DNA from: Niallia sp. Man26
Lineage (GTDB): Bacteria > Bacillota > Bacilli > Bacillales > Cytobacillaceae
Length of the DNA stretch: 64,000 nt
Assembly (NCBI RefSeq): GCF_022049065.2
Contig: NZ_CP095743.1
Coordinates: 1,875,001 to 1,939,000, forward strand
Direction: 5' to 3'
Under the pieces are notes generated by a model. The model was not told the origin of the DNA. It searched no databases and was given only the letters and a program-made list of their open reading frames with translations. Shown here piece by piece: positions 53,518 to 63,648 of this stretch; within the stretch, counting starts at the first letter, position 1, and each line of letters opens with the position of its first letter. Position numbers and translations under genes: made by a program.

Positions 53518-53977
53518 GTTTAAATTGATAAGTCGATGGATAATCGGATTCAACTGTTGATTTATAAGATTACTAAAAATTTTCTAGCTGTTGTGTAGGA
53601 AGGAGGCGAACTTGTTTAGTTCGTCTTCTTCTATTTTCAGTGATATTCAAATAGTACCTGCGGTTGTTTTTATTGTTTTGTGTCTAATTGTGGCTGGAGT
53701 AGTTTCCTAAGTAATGAAAAGATAATAACCTCTTCATTTTGCTTAACACGAACATTTTTTTATGTATGTGACAAGTTTTGCTCAGTATTATTGCCCGCTT
53801 AAATGTAAGCGCTCTATAATAAAAGTATACAGTTGAATCTTTTGCAAACTATTGGAGTCCTATTAGTAAAGAGGGTTAGTACTACGGTTTGTGGGTGAAA
53901 GGTGCTTCAAATACAAAATGATATAGATTCAAGCCTACTTATTAACAATACTTAAAGATATTGAGGTGGCTTTAAGT
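53518..53977. other. 460-bp gap with a weak terminator and a promoter-like element
   Basis: Contains a GAGGCGAAC/GTTCGTCTTC hairpin (53598-53634, TATTTTC after it). Also contains TTGCCC-N18-TATAAT ending near 53820, with TGTAAGCGCT inside the spacer resembling half of a cre (CcpA) site. No ORF of reasonable size with an RBS. Confidence 0.45.
53598..53634 (+). terminator. Probable terminator downstream of the amylase gene
   Basis: GAAGGAGGCGAAC-N7-GTTCGTCTTCTTC with mismatches, then TATTTT. Confidence 0.5.
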
Positions 53978-54417
53978 ATGAAAAGTTTTCCTGTATGCGG
54001 AGTTTTAATTTTATGTTGTACCATTTTACTAACCTCTTACTCAAGTGATGATAGTACTATCGATAATTTTAATAAAATAGATGAAGCGGAATACTCAGTA
54101 TCTTTTTCAAATTTATTTTAGACTGAAGGGTATTTGGCAACATTTAATAAAATAGCTAGAATTTACTCAATACAGGAGTCAAGTAAGTTTTTAAGTAAAC
54201 TAGAAAGTTCAGAAGGCTTATTGGTGATATCCAAATTGAACAAAATAAAATATATTATCTTTATCAATATCAAGTAGGTAAAAAAAATCAAGGAGAAATT
54301 CAAAGCTAAGCATTAGAAGATGGTGAAAAATAGGGGAGACAGTTCTAGAAATAGATAAGGATTGGGAGGATATGACGTTTGTTCTAGTGGATGGAGATGG
54401 AATGCTACTAGTAAGAA
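53978..54417 (+). pseudogene. Decayed small lipoprotein gene
   Basis: An ORF starts at ATG 53978 with GAGGTGG at perfect spacing and encodes a signal-like N terminus (MKSFPVCGVLILCCTILL). It stops at TAG 54119 after 47 residues. Open reading then continues through 54122-54280 in the same frame, moves to another frame (GDIQIEQNKIYYLYQYQ, from 54223), and ends in a third stretch GETVLEIDKDWEDMTFVLVD with DGMLLVRKEW (about 54335-54420). At least two frameshifts and several stops are needed to join these. No intact relative is in the window. Confidence 0.7.
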
Positions 54418-54448
54418 AGGAATGGCTTCATACGCCATTCCTTTTTAT
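54417..54448. terminator. Terminator between the pseudogene and the LysE gene
   Basis: AAAGGAATGGC-N7-GCCATTCCTTT perfect stem, T5; A-rich 5' side makes it usable for the convergent minus gene as well. Confidence 0.85.
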
Positions 54449-54451
54449 CGT

Positions 54452-55081
54452 TTAAAAAAGACTGTCAATTCCTTGATAAGCAAAGTAGGCACCGAATAAT
54501 AATAAGGTGATGCCAGAAATGATAGAAATCATTCTTAATGTTGTGAGATTTAGGAATCTCCTAAAACTTGAGGTTAGTGCAGCGACAATAACATCCCAAA
54601 TTATCAGCCCTAAAAATATCATACTGCTGTACACTAGCAGCATACCTGTACCGTTTTCACTTGCTGTTTTCGCTAAAATAGACCCATAAATTCCAAGCCA
54701 AAACAATATAGATAACGGGCTAGTCGCAGACATAATGAAGCCAGTAATAAAGCATTTGAACAAGGAATCTCTTCCTCTTAACGAATCAAGGGTAATGGAA
54801 TTGGAGCCTTTAATACTTTCTATGCCTGTATAAATGAGGATAAATCCGCCGAAGAGCCAAAGAAATACTTGAATGAATGGTATTTCCAGAAAATTGACCA
54901 TGCCAATATAGACCATTAACATAAAAAGCCCATCAGCAACCATTGATCCAAAACCAACAATATAGGCATGCCAAAACCCATTTTTAATACCTTTATCAAG
55001 ACGAGCAGAATTAACTGGTCCTATTGGGGCAGCTAATGTTAACCCTAAAAGAATATAGCTGAATAAAATACTTAGGCTCAA
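54452..55081 (-). CDS. LysE-family amino-acid exporter
   Basis: 209 residues from TTG 55081, chosen because GGGAGG lies seven bases upstream; the ATG at 55117 gives an unusual hydrophilic extension with no RBS. Six membrane helices; early TLAAPIGPVNSARLDKG is the family signature. Exports basic or other amino acids. Not flanked by a LysG-type regulator. Confidence 0.83.
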   Translation of the reverse strand: MSLSILFSYILLGLTLAAPIGPVNSARLDKGIKNGFWHAYIVGFGSMVADGLFMLMVYIGMVNFLEIPFIQVFLWLFGGFILIYTGIESIKGSNSITLDSLRGRDSLFKCFITGFIMSATSPLSILFWLGIYGSILAKTASENGTGMLLVYSSMIFLGLIIWDVIVAALTSSFRRFLNLTTLRMISIISGITLLLFGAYFAYQGIDSLF

Positions 55082-55257
55082 TCCTTTTCCTCCCATCACA
55101 ACTGCTTGTACATCCATTATTATGTTTTATTGGAGACAAATATGTTTCATGCGAGCATTTATCTGAATCTGCTTTTTTACAGAAAAGTTTAATCAGCATA
55201 TGCTTTTGTCTGGCAGTCTGCTATTCTATAAATAATAAAATAGAAAGCGGTGACAAA

Positions 55258-56241
55258 ATGATACGTTTTGGAATTGTTGGGTCTAATTGGATAACGGAGA
55301 GATTCATTAAAGCAGGTAGACAGCATGCAGATTTTACAGTAACGGCTGTTTACTCACGGACAGAAAAAAAAGCAAAAGAGTTTGCTTGGAAGCATCAAAT
55401 AGAAAATGCATTCAATAGTTTAGAGGAGATGGCGCAATCTAGTGAGATTGACGCAGTATATATTGCAACACCGAACAGCCTTCATTGTGAGCAAGCAGTG
55501 CTGTTTATGAACAACAGCAAGCATGTGCTTTGCGAAAAACCATTTGCTGCAAATAAGCTGGAAGCAGAAATAATGATTACAGCTGCAAAGGATAATGGGG
55601 TTACGCTAATGGAAGCAATGAAATCAACGCTCATGCCAAATTTTCTTGCGGTGAAGGAAAATTTACATAAAATCGGTAAGATTCAATCGTATTTCTCAAC
55701 GAATTGCAGATTATCGCCTTTTTATGAGCAATATAAACAGGGAGAGCTGCCGAATCTTTTCAACCCTAAGCTTGCTGGCGGATCTCTAATGGATTTAGGT
55801 GTATACACAATAGCCCCAATCGTAGATTTATTTGGTGTTCCAAAAGCGGTGGATGCAAGCGGTAACGTGCTAGATTCGGGTGTGGACGGAAATGGGCAAA
55901 TTACCCTTCACTACAGTAATTTTAAAGCGAATGTTATGTTTTCTTGTATTTCAGAATCTACGTTGCCGACAGAAATTCAAGGCGAGGACGGAACAATCCT
56001 TGTTCATCATATTTCTAGTCCTAAAAAAGCAGAAATCCTTTTTTCAAGTGGGGTAGCAGAGGATATAAGCGAACAGGAGCAACTTGATCCAATGTACTAT
56101 GAAATCGAGGAGTTTATTGATCTAATCAAGTCTGAGTGTCTCGAATCACCACGCAATACATGGACGAACACGATGGCTGTGATGGAAATTCTAGATGATG
56201 CAAGAAGACAAATGGGTGTCGATACGGTAACGACTGACTAG
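55258..56241 (+). CDS. Gfo/Idh/MocA-family oxidoreductase
   Basis: 327 residues. N-terminal Rossmann GIVGSNWITERFI, EKPFAANKLEAE (conserved Lys-Pro) and GGSLMDLGVYTI in the C-terminal domain. NAD(P)-dependent dehydrogenase of sugars or cyclitols. Followed 18 bp later by DUF1801, probable operon. The RBS GCGGTG is modest. Confidence 0.85.
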   Translation: MIRFGIVGSNWITERFIKAGRQHADFTVTAVYSRTEKKAKEFAWKHQIENAFNSLEEMAQSSEIDAVYIATPNSLHCEQAVLFMNNSKHVLCEKPFAANKLEAEIMITAAKDNGVTLMEAMKSTLMPNFLAVKENLHKIGKIQSYFSTNCRLSPFYEQYKQGELPNLFNPKLAGGSLMDLGVYTIAPIVDLFGVPKAVDASGNVLDSGVDGNGQITLHYSNFKANVMFSCISESTLPTEIQGEDGTILVHHISSPKKAEILFSSGVAEDISEQEQLDPMYYEIEEFIDLIKSECLESPRNTWTNTMAVMEILDDARRQMGVDTVTTD

Positions 56242-56259
56242 AAAGGAGCTTCTTAAAAA

Positions 56260-56682
56260 GTGTATGAATTGAAGACAAAAGAAACAGATAACAGTGTTAT
56301 TGAATTTATTGAAACTGTGGAAAATCCGAAGAAAAAAGAGGATGCCTATAAATTGCTGGATATCTTTACTGAAACAACTGGTTTTCCAGCCAAGATGTGG
56401 GGACCAAGCATCATTGGCTTTGGATCGTATCATTATAAATACGCTTCAGGTCACGAAGGGGATGCACCGTTAGTAGGATTCTCACCTCGCAAGGCCAAAA
56501 CGAGCCTTTATTTTGCGCCTGGAGAATCAAAGCGGGCTGAAATGTTAGAACGGTTTGGCAAACATACAACTGGCAAGGCATGTGTCTACATAAACAAAAT
56601 TGCAGACATTGATATAGCTGTTTTACAAGAGCTGATTATTGCTTCTGTTGATTTTTTGAAAGAAACGTATCCAGAGAAGTAA
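56260..56682 (+). CDS. DUF1801-domain protein
   Basis: 140 residues, GTG start with AAAGGAGC upstream. MWGPSIIGFGSYHYKY and the later GKHTTGKACVYINKIADID are the DUF1801 marks. Small cytoplasmic alpha/beta protein, function unknown; common in Bacillus as single-domain proteins. Probably co-transcribed with the upstream oxidoreductase. Confidence 0.82.
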   Translation: MYELKTKETDNSVIEFIETVENPKKKEDAYKLLDIFTETTGFPAKMWGPSIIGFGSYHYKYASGHEGDAPLVGFSPRKAKTSLYFAPGESKRAEMLERFGKHTTGKACVYINKIADIDIAVLQELIIASVDFLKETYPEK

Positions 56683-56770
56683 CAGCAGGATAGAAACCTA
56701 ATCCTTATTAGGGGATATATTTTACTAAAAAAATTTGTTAAACTATAATAATAACGTTTAAATGGAATAA

Positions 56771-57547
<777 letters not shown>

Positions 57548-57551
57548 ATAG

Positions 57552-57593
57552 TACAGCCAGCAGATTTTCCATTTCTGCTGGCTGTATTTTTTT
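57552..57593 (+). terminator. Terminator after mapB
   Basis: TACAGCCAGCAG-N11-CTGCTGGCTGTA twelve-pair stem then T7. Confidence 0.92.
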
Positions 57594-57945
57594 GTGTGTA
57601 AACAACTTTTTTTAACTGTTTTTTTCAGAATATTTTAGTACTTTAGCAGAGTAAACTTTATGGTTGACATCACTAGTAACCTTCCCGTATTGTATATATA
57701 TACCGCCCGACGTATTTTGATTTATGGGGGAAATGGCTGTCGTATTAATACAGCCATTAGTGCTGCTTTTCGGATATTACTATTGAATCGGCTGGTTTTT
57801 AAATTAGTCTACACCAAACTATAACAGGTGTTTTTTTTATGCGTTTATCGTCAAACATCAGCTGTATTCACAGCTTATACAAGCTATAAGTAATCTCCCA
57901 ACTTCAACTAGACAATTAACTTTTAAAGGAGAGAACACTTACATC
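57594..57945 (+). other. 350-bp leader of the amino-acid transporter with two hairpins
   Basis: Holds a hairpin AATGGCTGT-N9-ACAGCCATT (57732-57758) and a terminator-like ACACC-N11-GGTGT followed by seven T (57811-57838), about 110 bp before the ATG. TTGACA at 57663 could be a -35. No T-box, lysine or other named riboswitch consensus was recognised. Confidence 0.5.
57811..57838 (+). terminator. Possible attenuator terminator in the transporter leader
   Basis: Short five-pair stem ACACC/GGTGT with a long loop, then seven T. Located in the leader rather than after a gene. Confidence 0.4.
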
Positions 57946-59352
57946 ATGAGCAATGGTAATAAGCTCGGACTAGCCATATTGACATCACTTGTTGTCGGCA
58001 ATATGGTCGGTTCTGGAATTTTTATGCTTCCTCGCACATTAGCAGAGGTAGCAAGCCCTGCTGGGGTTATACTTGCATGGGTTTTAACTGGTTTAGGAGT
58101 ATTAGTCACAGCCCTTGTCTTTGGGAATTTAGCAATCAGGAAGCCAGAGCTGACTGGCGGGCCGCAAATATATGCAAAGCAGCTGTTTAAAGAAGGATCA
58201 AATCTATCCTTGCTTTCCGGTTTTATGTCGTCATGGGGATACTGGATTGGTAATCTTGCAGGAAATGTTGCAATCATCACGACATTTGCTGGTTATTTAT
58301 CCACGTTTTTCCCTATTTTAACGAGTGAAGCTGTTCTCTTTACAGCAGGATCCTTTACGTTAAAAGTCGGCAATGCATTTACATTCGCAGTTTGTACGCT
58401 TTTATTATGGGGAACACATTTTATTATTTTGCGTGGGCTTGAAAATGCAGGGAAACTGAATTTCCTTGCGACTGCAGCGAAAGTGGTCGGTTTCTTGCTG
58501 TTCATTATTATTGCACTGTTTGCTTTTGAATCAAGCAATATATTGCCATTTGCAGAAGCAAAAACAGATGCTGCCGGCAATTCAGTAGGTCTACTTGGGC
58601 AAGTTAATAATGCAGCTGTAACTACACTGTGGGCATTTCTCGGTGTTGAATCTGCGGTCGTGTTTGCAGGCAGAGCGAAAAGGAAAATAGATGTGAAGCG
58701 TGCTACGATTTTAGGATTGTTGCTTGCACTTGCGATTTACATTGGGATAAGCACATTGGTTATGGGACTGTTAAATCAGGAAGCACTTATTTCCTCGCAG
58801 AAACCATTGATTGATGCTATCGAGGTCGTGCTTGGACCAATTGGCGGAAAAGTTCTAGCAGCTATTGGATTGATCAGCTTGTTCGGTTCAACAATCGGTT
58901 GGGTCATGCTAAGTGCAGAGATACCATACCAAGCTGCAAAGCAAGGTATCTTCCTGACACCTTTTAAGAAAGAAAACAAACAGGGCATTCCTGTGTTTTC
59001 CTTAGTGCTGACAAATATCCTTGGACAGCTATTTATATTTTCAACCGTGTCTAACAGCATTTCACAAGCATTTGATTTTGTCATTTACATTGCGACACTA
59101 GCATATCTTGTTCCATATTTAATTGCCTCGTTGTTCCAAGTGAAACTTACTTTCACTGGAGAAACATATGGTCAAAGAAAAGGACGAGTTACAGACATGA
59201 TCATCGGTTTGCTTGCCTCTGTTTACTCTATTTGGGTAATAATTGCCGGGACAGCAGATATTAAGACATTTATGTTCGGAATCATTCTCCTTGCTAGCGG
59301 AATCTTGTTTTATGCAAAAGTACCCCGCAATCAGAGTTTGTCTGATAAATAA
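57946..59352 (+). CDS. APC-family amino-acid antiporter (ArcD/basic amino acid type)
   Basis: 468 residues, AAAGGAG RBS. Twelve or more membrane helices; helix 1 VVGNMVGSGIFMLPRTLAE and SPAGVILAWVLTGLG are the classic APC signature; GWVMLSAEIPYQAAKQGIF in the middle is typical of arginine/ornithine or lysine antiporters. Exchanges amino acids across the membrane. The long leader with hairpins suggests attenuation. Confidence 0.85.
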   Translation: MSNGNKLGLAILTSLVVGNMVGSGIFMLPRTLAEVASPAGVILAWVLTGLGVLVTALVFGNLAIRKPELTGGPQIYAKQLFKEGSNLSLLSGFMSSWGYWIGNLAGNVAIITTFAGYLSTFFPILTSEAVLFTAGSFTLKVGNAFTFAVCTLLLWGTHFIILRGLENAGKLNFLATAAKVVGFLLFIIIALFAFESSNILPFAEAKTDAAGNSVGLLGQVNNAAVTTLWAFLGVESAVVFAGRAKRKIDVKRATILGLLLALAIYIGISTLVMGLLNQEALISSQKPLIDAIEVVLGPIGGKVLAAIGLISLFGSTIGWVMLSAEIPYQAAKQGIFLTPFKKENKQGIPVFSLVLTNILGQLFIFSTVSNSISQAFDFVIYIATLAYLVPYLIASLFQVKLTFTGETYGQRKGRVTDMIIGLLASVYSIWVIIAGTADIKTFMFGIILLASGILFYAKVPRNQSLSDK

Positions 59353-59357
59353 AAAGA

Positions 59358-59392
59358 GCGAAGCAGCTATTAAGCTGCTTCGCCTTTTTTTT
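59358..59392. terminator. Terminator between convergent genes
   Basis: GCGAAGCAGCT-ATTA-AGCTGCTTCGC perfect eleven-pair stem, T8 on plus; AAAAAGAG on the other side. Confidence 0.92.
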
Positions 59393-59897
59393 ATAAAGAA
59401 GAAGAGGGATTATCCTTTTCCTCCCACTCGACATTATGTTCCTCTGCAAGTTTATCAATTTCATTTTGATATTCACGAAGTAAAGACCGAGCTTCCTCCA
59501 GCATACCATTCGCTTCTTCTATTAATAATGGGTCTTGGGTTTCAAGGGCCCTTACAATTTTCACGAACGCATTATACTGAAGATCTGCTCCTTCTATATA
59601 TTTTTCATGAACAGCTCGTAACTCCTCTGTATCAATCGGAACGGAATTCAATTCTTTAATGAATTCATTATAAGTGGGGATGACAGTAATCACTAACGCA
59701 TCATACATTGTCACGTCATCCGTATAGTTAATGCCAGATACTTGGTCATATGCACTAACAGCTGTTGCTTCAAGCTCAAATGCTGTTGTCATTTCACTGT
59801 TCACATAATTCATTAGATCATCTTGAATTGGATCATTAAAGCATGCAGATAAAACGAAGATAATGGGTAAAATGGTGCAAAAAATAACTTTTTTCAC
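59391..59897 (-). CDS. Putative lipoprotein of unknown function
   Basis: 168 residues, GTG start with AAAGGAGG upstream. Lipobox LSAC at residues 16-19 after a hydrophobic core, so anchored to the outer face of the membrane. The mature part is very acidic and predicted all-helical (LLIEEANGMLEEARSLLREY). No family recognised; helical hairpin bundles of this kind occur in many Bacillus lipoproteins. Confidence 0.75.
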   Translation of the reverse strand: MKKVIFCTILPIIFVLSACFNDPIQDDLMNYVNSEMTTAFELEATAVSAYDQVSGINYTDDVTMYDALVITVIPTYNEFIKELNSVPIDTEELRAVHEKYIEGADLQYNAFVKIVRALETQDPLLIEEANGMLEEARSLLREYQNEIDKLAEEHNVEWEEKDNPSSSL

Positions 59898-60092
59898 TTA
59901 ATAACCTCCTTTACCTCAATTTATGAAAGAGTGGAAGTCCACTATGTATAGCAGAAAAGCCCATTTATTCTAATTCAGGAAAATAATTACCAGAACTATC
60001 TTGTAAAGCAAAATAGTGTATGATATCCTCTAAATATAAGCTATATTGCAATGCAAAATAGCGATTAAGGTTACGTGAAGGGAAAGAAACAA

Positions 60093-60413
60093 ATGTCTTC
60101 AAGTCAAATGCTTAAAGGAGTGCTGGAAGGGTGCTTATTGGCAGTCATTTCAAAAGGAGAAGTATACGGATATGAAATGATTGAAAAGCTCGAAGCGTAT
60201 GGCTTTACTATGATAAGCGAAGGCAGTATTTATCCAGTACTGTTGCGTATGAAAAAAGAAAAGCTCGTCCATGTAGAAACAAAAGCATCCCCATCAGGTC
60301 CTAAACGAAAGTATTATACATTGACAGAGGAAGGACACCACCAATTACAGCAATTTGAAGAAAGGTGGCTGCTGCTTTCCAACAGTGTCAACGAACTATT
60401 AAAAAAAACATAA
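60093..60413 (+). CDS. PadR-family transcriptional regulator
   Basis: 106 residues from ATG 60093 (GAAGGGA upstream; ATG 60075 lies in front of that RBS). GCLLAVISKGEVYGYEMIEKL, SEGSIYPVLLRMKKEKLVHVE and GPKRKYYTLTEEG are the PadR winged helix marks. Directly precedes a membrane protein (16 bp), the typical PadR + HAAS partner arrangement. Confidence 0.88.
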   Translation: MSSSQMLKGVLEGCLLAVISKGEVYGYEMIEKLEAYGFTMISEGSIYPVLLRMKKEKLVHVETKASPSGPKRKYYTLTEEGHHQLQQFEERWLLLSNSVNELLKKT

Positions 60414-60429
60414 AGGAGGACATAAAAAA

Positions 60430-61191
60430 GTGGAACTGTCGGCAAAAAGTCAGGAATTCATTGATAACCTTCATTTATACCTTATGACAAGCGGTAAAAA
60501 GGATGAGGAAATAAAAGAAATAGTAGAGGAACTGACAGATCATTTATTAGAAGCAGAAAAGGATGGCAAAGACATATCTGAAATCACAGGTGCTTCCCCG
60601 AAAAGCTATATGGAAAGCCTTGCACAGGAGATGAAAACAGATTATGGGGAGTGGCTTAAGTATATTCCGTTGCTTTTTTTAAGCATCATCTCCTACCAGG
60701 TTATTGGTGATGCCTTATTAGGTGAGTTAAGTTATACGTTAACAGTCATTATCGGTCAGCCAATTGTCGTTGCTTTTATGCTTCTGTTATATGTTTTAAC
60801 CTTTAAAACCTTTGCATCCCGTACGAAAGCATTGTCAAAAAGAATGGCCATTGTTATATTCGTACTCAATGTACTGTCTACCGCAGCGTTTTTCTTCATA
60901 TTGTATTTCGGTAATAAAGGCACACCTGTCCTTATCATCGACAGTTTACTTGGGAAGCTGGGAATAGCTGCAATTGCGTTCGTTTTTCTGGCATCGTTTG
61001 CATGGTGGTCTAAATCATGGGCACCATTCATCCCATTAGTCGTCTATGTTCCAACATTTGCTGTCAATTTTTTACCCCTTTCCATGGAGGAAAAAGCATT
61101 ATATTCATCCATTATATTCGTTTTGCTTGCTGTAACGTATTTTCTGATTGTCTTTCTAAAAAGCAGAAAAGAAAAAGCAAAGACAGCATAA
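60430..61191 (+). CDS. Membrane protein with N-terminal HAAS-like cytoplasmic helix domain
   Basis: 253 residues, GTG start after AAAGGAGG. Residues 1-75 are a helical cytoplasmic domain (KSQEFIDNLHLYL, EEIVEELTDHLLEAEKDGK) of the HAAS/DUF1700-like type; six or so membrane helices follow. It forms an operon with the PadR regulator; such pairs act as membrane-linked signalling units. Confidence 0.75.
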   Translation: MELSAKSQEFIDNLHLYLMTSGKKDEEIKEIVEELTDHLLEAEKDGKDISEITGASPKSYMESLAQEMKTDYGEWLKYIPLLFLSIISYQVIGDALLGELSYTLTVIIGQPIVVAFMLLLYVLTFKTFASRTKALSKRMAIVIFVLNVLSTAAFFFILYFGNKGTPVLIIDSLLGKLGIAAIAFVFLASFAWWSKSWAPFIPLVVYVPTFAVNFLPLSMEEKALYSSIIFVLLAVTYFLIVFLKSRKEKAKTA

Positions 61192-61316
61192 ATTTAAACT
61201 GTAAAATGAGATGGATAGGTAAGACGATCTAGCAGTGAAGCGACTTGACACTGCTTCCGCCATTAAAGCGGATAGTAATAATATTCCTTTTTTATCCCGA
61301 GAAAAAATTAAACTGT

Positions 61317-61342
61317 AAACACCTTTAAAAAGGTGTTTTTTT
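61317..61342 (+). terminator. Terminator downstream of the PadR operon
   Basis: AACACCTTT-AAA-AAGGTGTT then seven T. Confidence 0.8.
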
Positions 61343-61416
61343 AAAAACAACAATTGAATATTTATTAATAATATTGTATAAATATTATATAAAGAAACGT
61401 ACTAAGGAGAATAACG

Positions 61417-61830
61417 ATGGAATTCCATATATCCAATGAACTTCCGACATTTGAACAGTTTGCACAGCTCCATGAAGACAGCGGACTGCTTCAAAATAAA
61501 AAAGGAAATTATACACGAGAACAATTATTTGAAGCAGCGAAAGGCAGCTGGTTTTATACAGCGATTTATCATAATAATACATTGACAGCTTTCGGCAGAA
61601 TGATTTCAGACGGAGTATATCAGGCACTTATATGTGATGTGATGGTAAGTCCTGATATGCAAGGACAAGGTTTGGGCAAAAAAGTCATAGAAGAGCTTTT
61701 ACAAAAATGTAAGGACAGCGGGATTCAAACTGTTCAGCTTTTTTCGGCAAAAGGCAAGCATTCTTTTTATAAAAAATTAGGCTTTCAAGAACGAGATACA
61801 GATGCGCCTGGAATGACGATGTTAATTTAA
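61417..61830 (+). CDS. GNAT-family N-acetyltransferase
   Basis: 137 residues, AAGGAG RBS. Motif A: DVMVSPDMQGQGLGKKVIEELL (acetyl-CoA pyrophosphate loop QGQGLG); C-terminal FYKKLGFQER. Small YjcF-like member; acetylated target unknown. Monocistronic. Confidence 0.85.
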   Translation: MEFHISNELPTFEQFAQLHEDSGLLQNKKGNYTREQLFEAAKGSWFYTAIYHNNTLTAFGRMISDGVYQALICDVMVSPDMQGQGLGKKVIEELLQKCKDSGIQTVQLFSAKGKHSFYKKLGFQERDTDAPGMTMLI

Positions 61831-61925
61831 AATCATATGAAAATATTGTAAAGTTTAACTAAATTATGCATATCAATCCTTAAATTGGTAACGATAGGGT
61901 TATACATATTAAGGAGTTGAAATGG

Positions 61926-63488
61926 ATGGAAGAGAAGATGAATGAACCGACTGGCGAAGACTTGTTAACAAATCGCCAAGGTCATCCTGTAACAGACAAC
62001 CAAAATGTAAGAACCGTTGGCAACCGAGGGCCAACCACATTGGAGAACTATGATTTTTTAGAAAAGATTACGCATTTTGACCGCGAAAAAATCCCTGAAA
62101 GGGTTGTTCATGCAAGAGGTGCTGGTGCACATGGTTATTTTGAGTCATACGGCACTGTTGGTGATGAACCTATTTCTAAATACACACGTGCAAAGATTTT
62201 CCAAGAAAAAGGCAAGCAGACACCGCTGTTTATCCGTTTTTCCACTGTAGTTCATGGAGTCCATTCTCCAGAGACATTGAGAGATCCACGTGGGTTTGCC
62301 ATTAAGTTTTATACAGAAGATGGCAACTGGGATTTAGTCGGGAATAATTTAAAGATTTTCTTTATCCGCGATCCGCTTAAATTCCCAGATATGGTTCATT
62401 CCTTCCGACCAGATCCTGTTTCAGGATTGTCTGATCCTGAAAGAATGTTTGACTTCCTTGCATTGACACCAGAATCGATGCATATGATTACCTTTGTATT
62501 TTCACCATGGGGCATTCCTGCCAATTACCGGCAAATGCAAGGCTCTGGAGTGCATGCTTATAAATGGGTGAATGCAGAAGGCAAAGCTGTGCTTGTAAAA
62601 TATCATTGGGAGCCTAAACAAGGTATCAGAAACTTAACGCAAAAAGAAGCAGATGAAGTTCAAGCGAAAAATTACAGCCATGCAACACAGGATTTATATG
62701 AAGCAATTGAAAAAGGCGATTATCCTGAATGGGAGCTTTATGTGCAAATCATGGAGGATGGAGAGCACCCAGAATTGGATTTTGATCCGCTTGATCCTAC
62801 AAAGCTTTGGTATAAAGAGGACTACCCTTGGCTTCCAGTCGGCAAAATGGTCTTGAACAAAAATCCAGAGAACTACTTCACAGAAGTGGAACAGGCGGCT
62901 TTTGGAACAGGCGTAATCGTCGACGGAATGGACTTTTCCGATGATAAGCTCCTGCAAGGCAGAACTTTCTCTTACTCCGATACACAGCGACACAGAGTGG
63001 GAACAAATTATCTGCAATTACCTATCAAGAGACCGAAAAAACATGTTGCTACTAATCAAGAAGGCGGACAAATGGACTTCCGAACAGAATTCGGCAAACA
63101 CCAAAATCCGCATATTAATTATGAGCCTTCTGTAATCGGCGGCTTAAAAGAAGCAGAAAATCCAGGCAAAGAGCATGAACCATATGTGGAAGGCAATGTA
63201 AAAAGGGAAAAAATCTCTCGTGAAAATAACTTTGGACAAGCTGGCGAAACTTACCGAAGATTTACGGATTTTGAAAGAGATGAGCTTATAAGCAACTTAT
63301 CCTCCGCACTTGCAGCTTGCCGTACAGAAATTCAAGAGAAAATGATCGACATGTGTACAAAGTGTGATGAAGATTACGGAAAACGGATTGCAGAAGCAAT
63401 CCAAAAAATAACAGAAACAAGAGTTGATCAAATGGAAGATGCTGTGCAAACAGCAGAAGATGTGTCACATCCTTCTGATCCTTATTAA
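61926..63488 (+). CDS. Monofunctional catalase
   Basis: 520 residues from ATG 61926 (AAGGAG nine bases upstream; the in-frame TTG at 61917 is too close). Essential catalase residues: [14 protein letters not shown] (active-site His), VGNNLKIFF (Asn) and [18 protein letters not shown] (Arg, heme-ligand Tyr). Length is that of small-subunit clade 1-3 catalases with a slightly extended tail. Decomposes H2O2. No PerR box seen upstream. Confidence 0.93.
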   Translation: MEEKMNEPTGEDLLTNRQGHPVTDNQNVRTVGNRGPTTLENYDFLEKITHFDREKIPERVVHARGAGAHGYFESYGTVGDEPISKYTRAKIFQEKGKQTPLFIRFSTVVHGVHSPETLRDPRGFAIKFYTEDGNWDLVGNNLKIFFIRDPLKFPDMVHSFRPDPVSGLSDPERMFDFLALTPESMHMITFVFSPWGIPANYRQMQGSGVHAYKWVNAEGKAVLVKYHWEPKQGIRNLTQKEADEVQAKNYSHATQDLYEAIEKGDYPEWELYVQIMEDGEHPELDFDPLDPTKLWYKEDYPWLPVGKMVLNKNPENYFTEVEQAAFGTGVIVDGMDFSDDKLLQGRTFSYSDTQRHRVGTNYLQLPIKRPKKHVATNQEGGQMDFRTEFGKHQNPHINYEPSVIGGLKEAENPGKEHEPYVEGNVKREKISRENNFGQAGETYRRFTDFERDELISNLSSALAACRTEIQEKMIDMCTKCDEDYGKRIAEAIQKITETRVDQMEDAVQTAEDVSHPSDPY

Positions 63489-63495
63489 TATCATT

Positions 63496-63525
63496 GCCTG
63501 CTGTGTTTATGACAGCAGGCTTTTT
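63496..63525 (+). terminator. Terminator after the catalase gene
   Basis: GCCTGCTGT-N7-ACAGCAGGC perfect stem then T5C. Confidence 0.92.
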
Positions 63526-63540
63526 CAATGTGTTGTTTTG

Positions 63541-63569
63541 TTGACATAATTCCAAATATATGGTATTAA
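63541..63569 (+). promoter_or_regulatory. Sigma-A promoter of htpG
   Basis: -35 TTGACA (63541-63546), 17-bp spacer, -10 TATTAA (63564-63569). Transcription should start about 63576, at the edge of the CIRCE element. Confidence 0.75.
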
Positions 63570-63576
63570 ATAATCG

Positions 63577-63603
63577 TTAGCACTCTGAAGCTTAAAGTGC
63601 TAA
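63577..63603. promoter_or_regulatory. CIRCE operator (HrcA site)
   Basis: TTAGCACTC-N9-AAGTGCTAA: the consensus half-site TTAGCACTC is perfect; the other half (expected GAGTGCTAA) has one change. Spacing of nine is exact, and position at the transcription start is canonical. Confidence 0.88.
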
Positions 63604-63648
63604 ACTGGACTACATATTATTCTTACTTTTGAAAGGAGCTATTATTTA

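Noticed and set aside
53800..53825. cre (CcpA) site near 53810
   Set aside because: Only the left half (TGTAAGCG) fits; the right half lacks the expected CA, so a functional site is not supported.
61861..61925. PerR or sigma-B promoter for the catalase gene
   Set aside because: GGGTTA resembles a sigma-B -10 but no GTTT -35 at 13-15 bp; no PerR palindrome.
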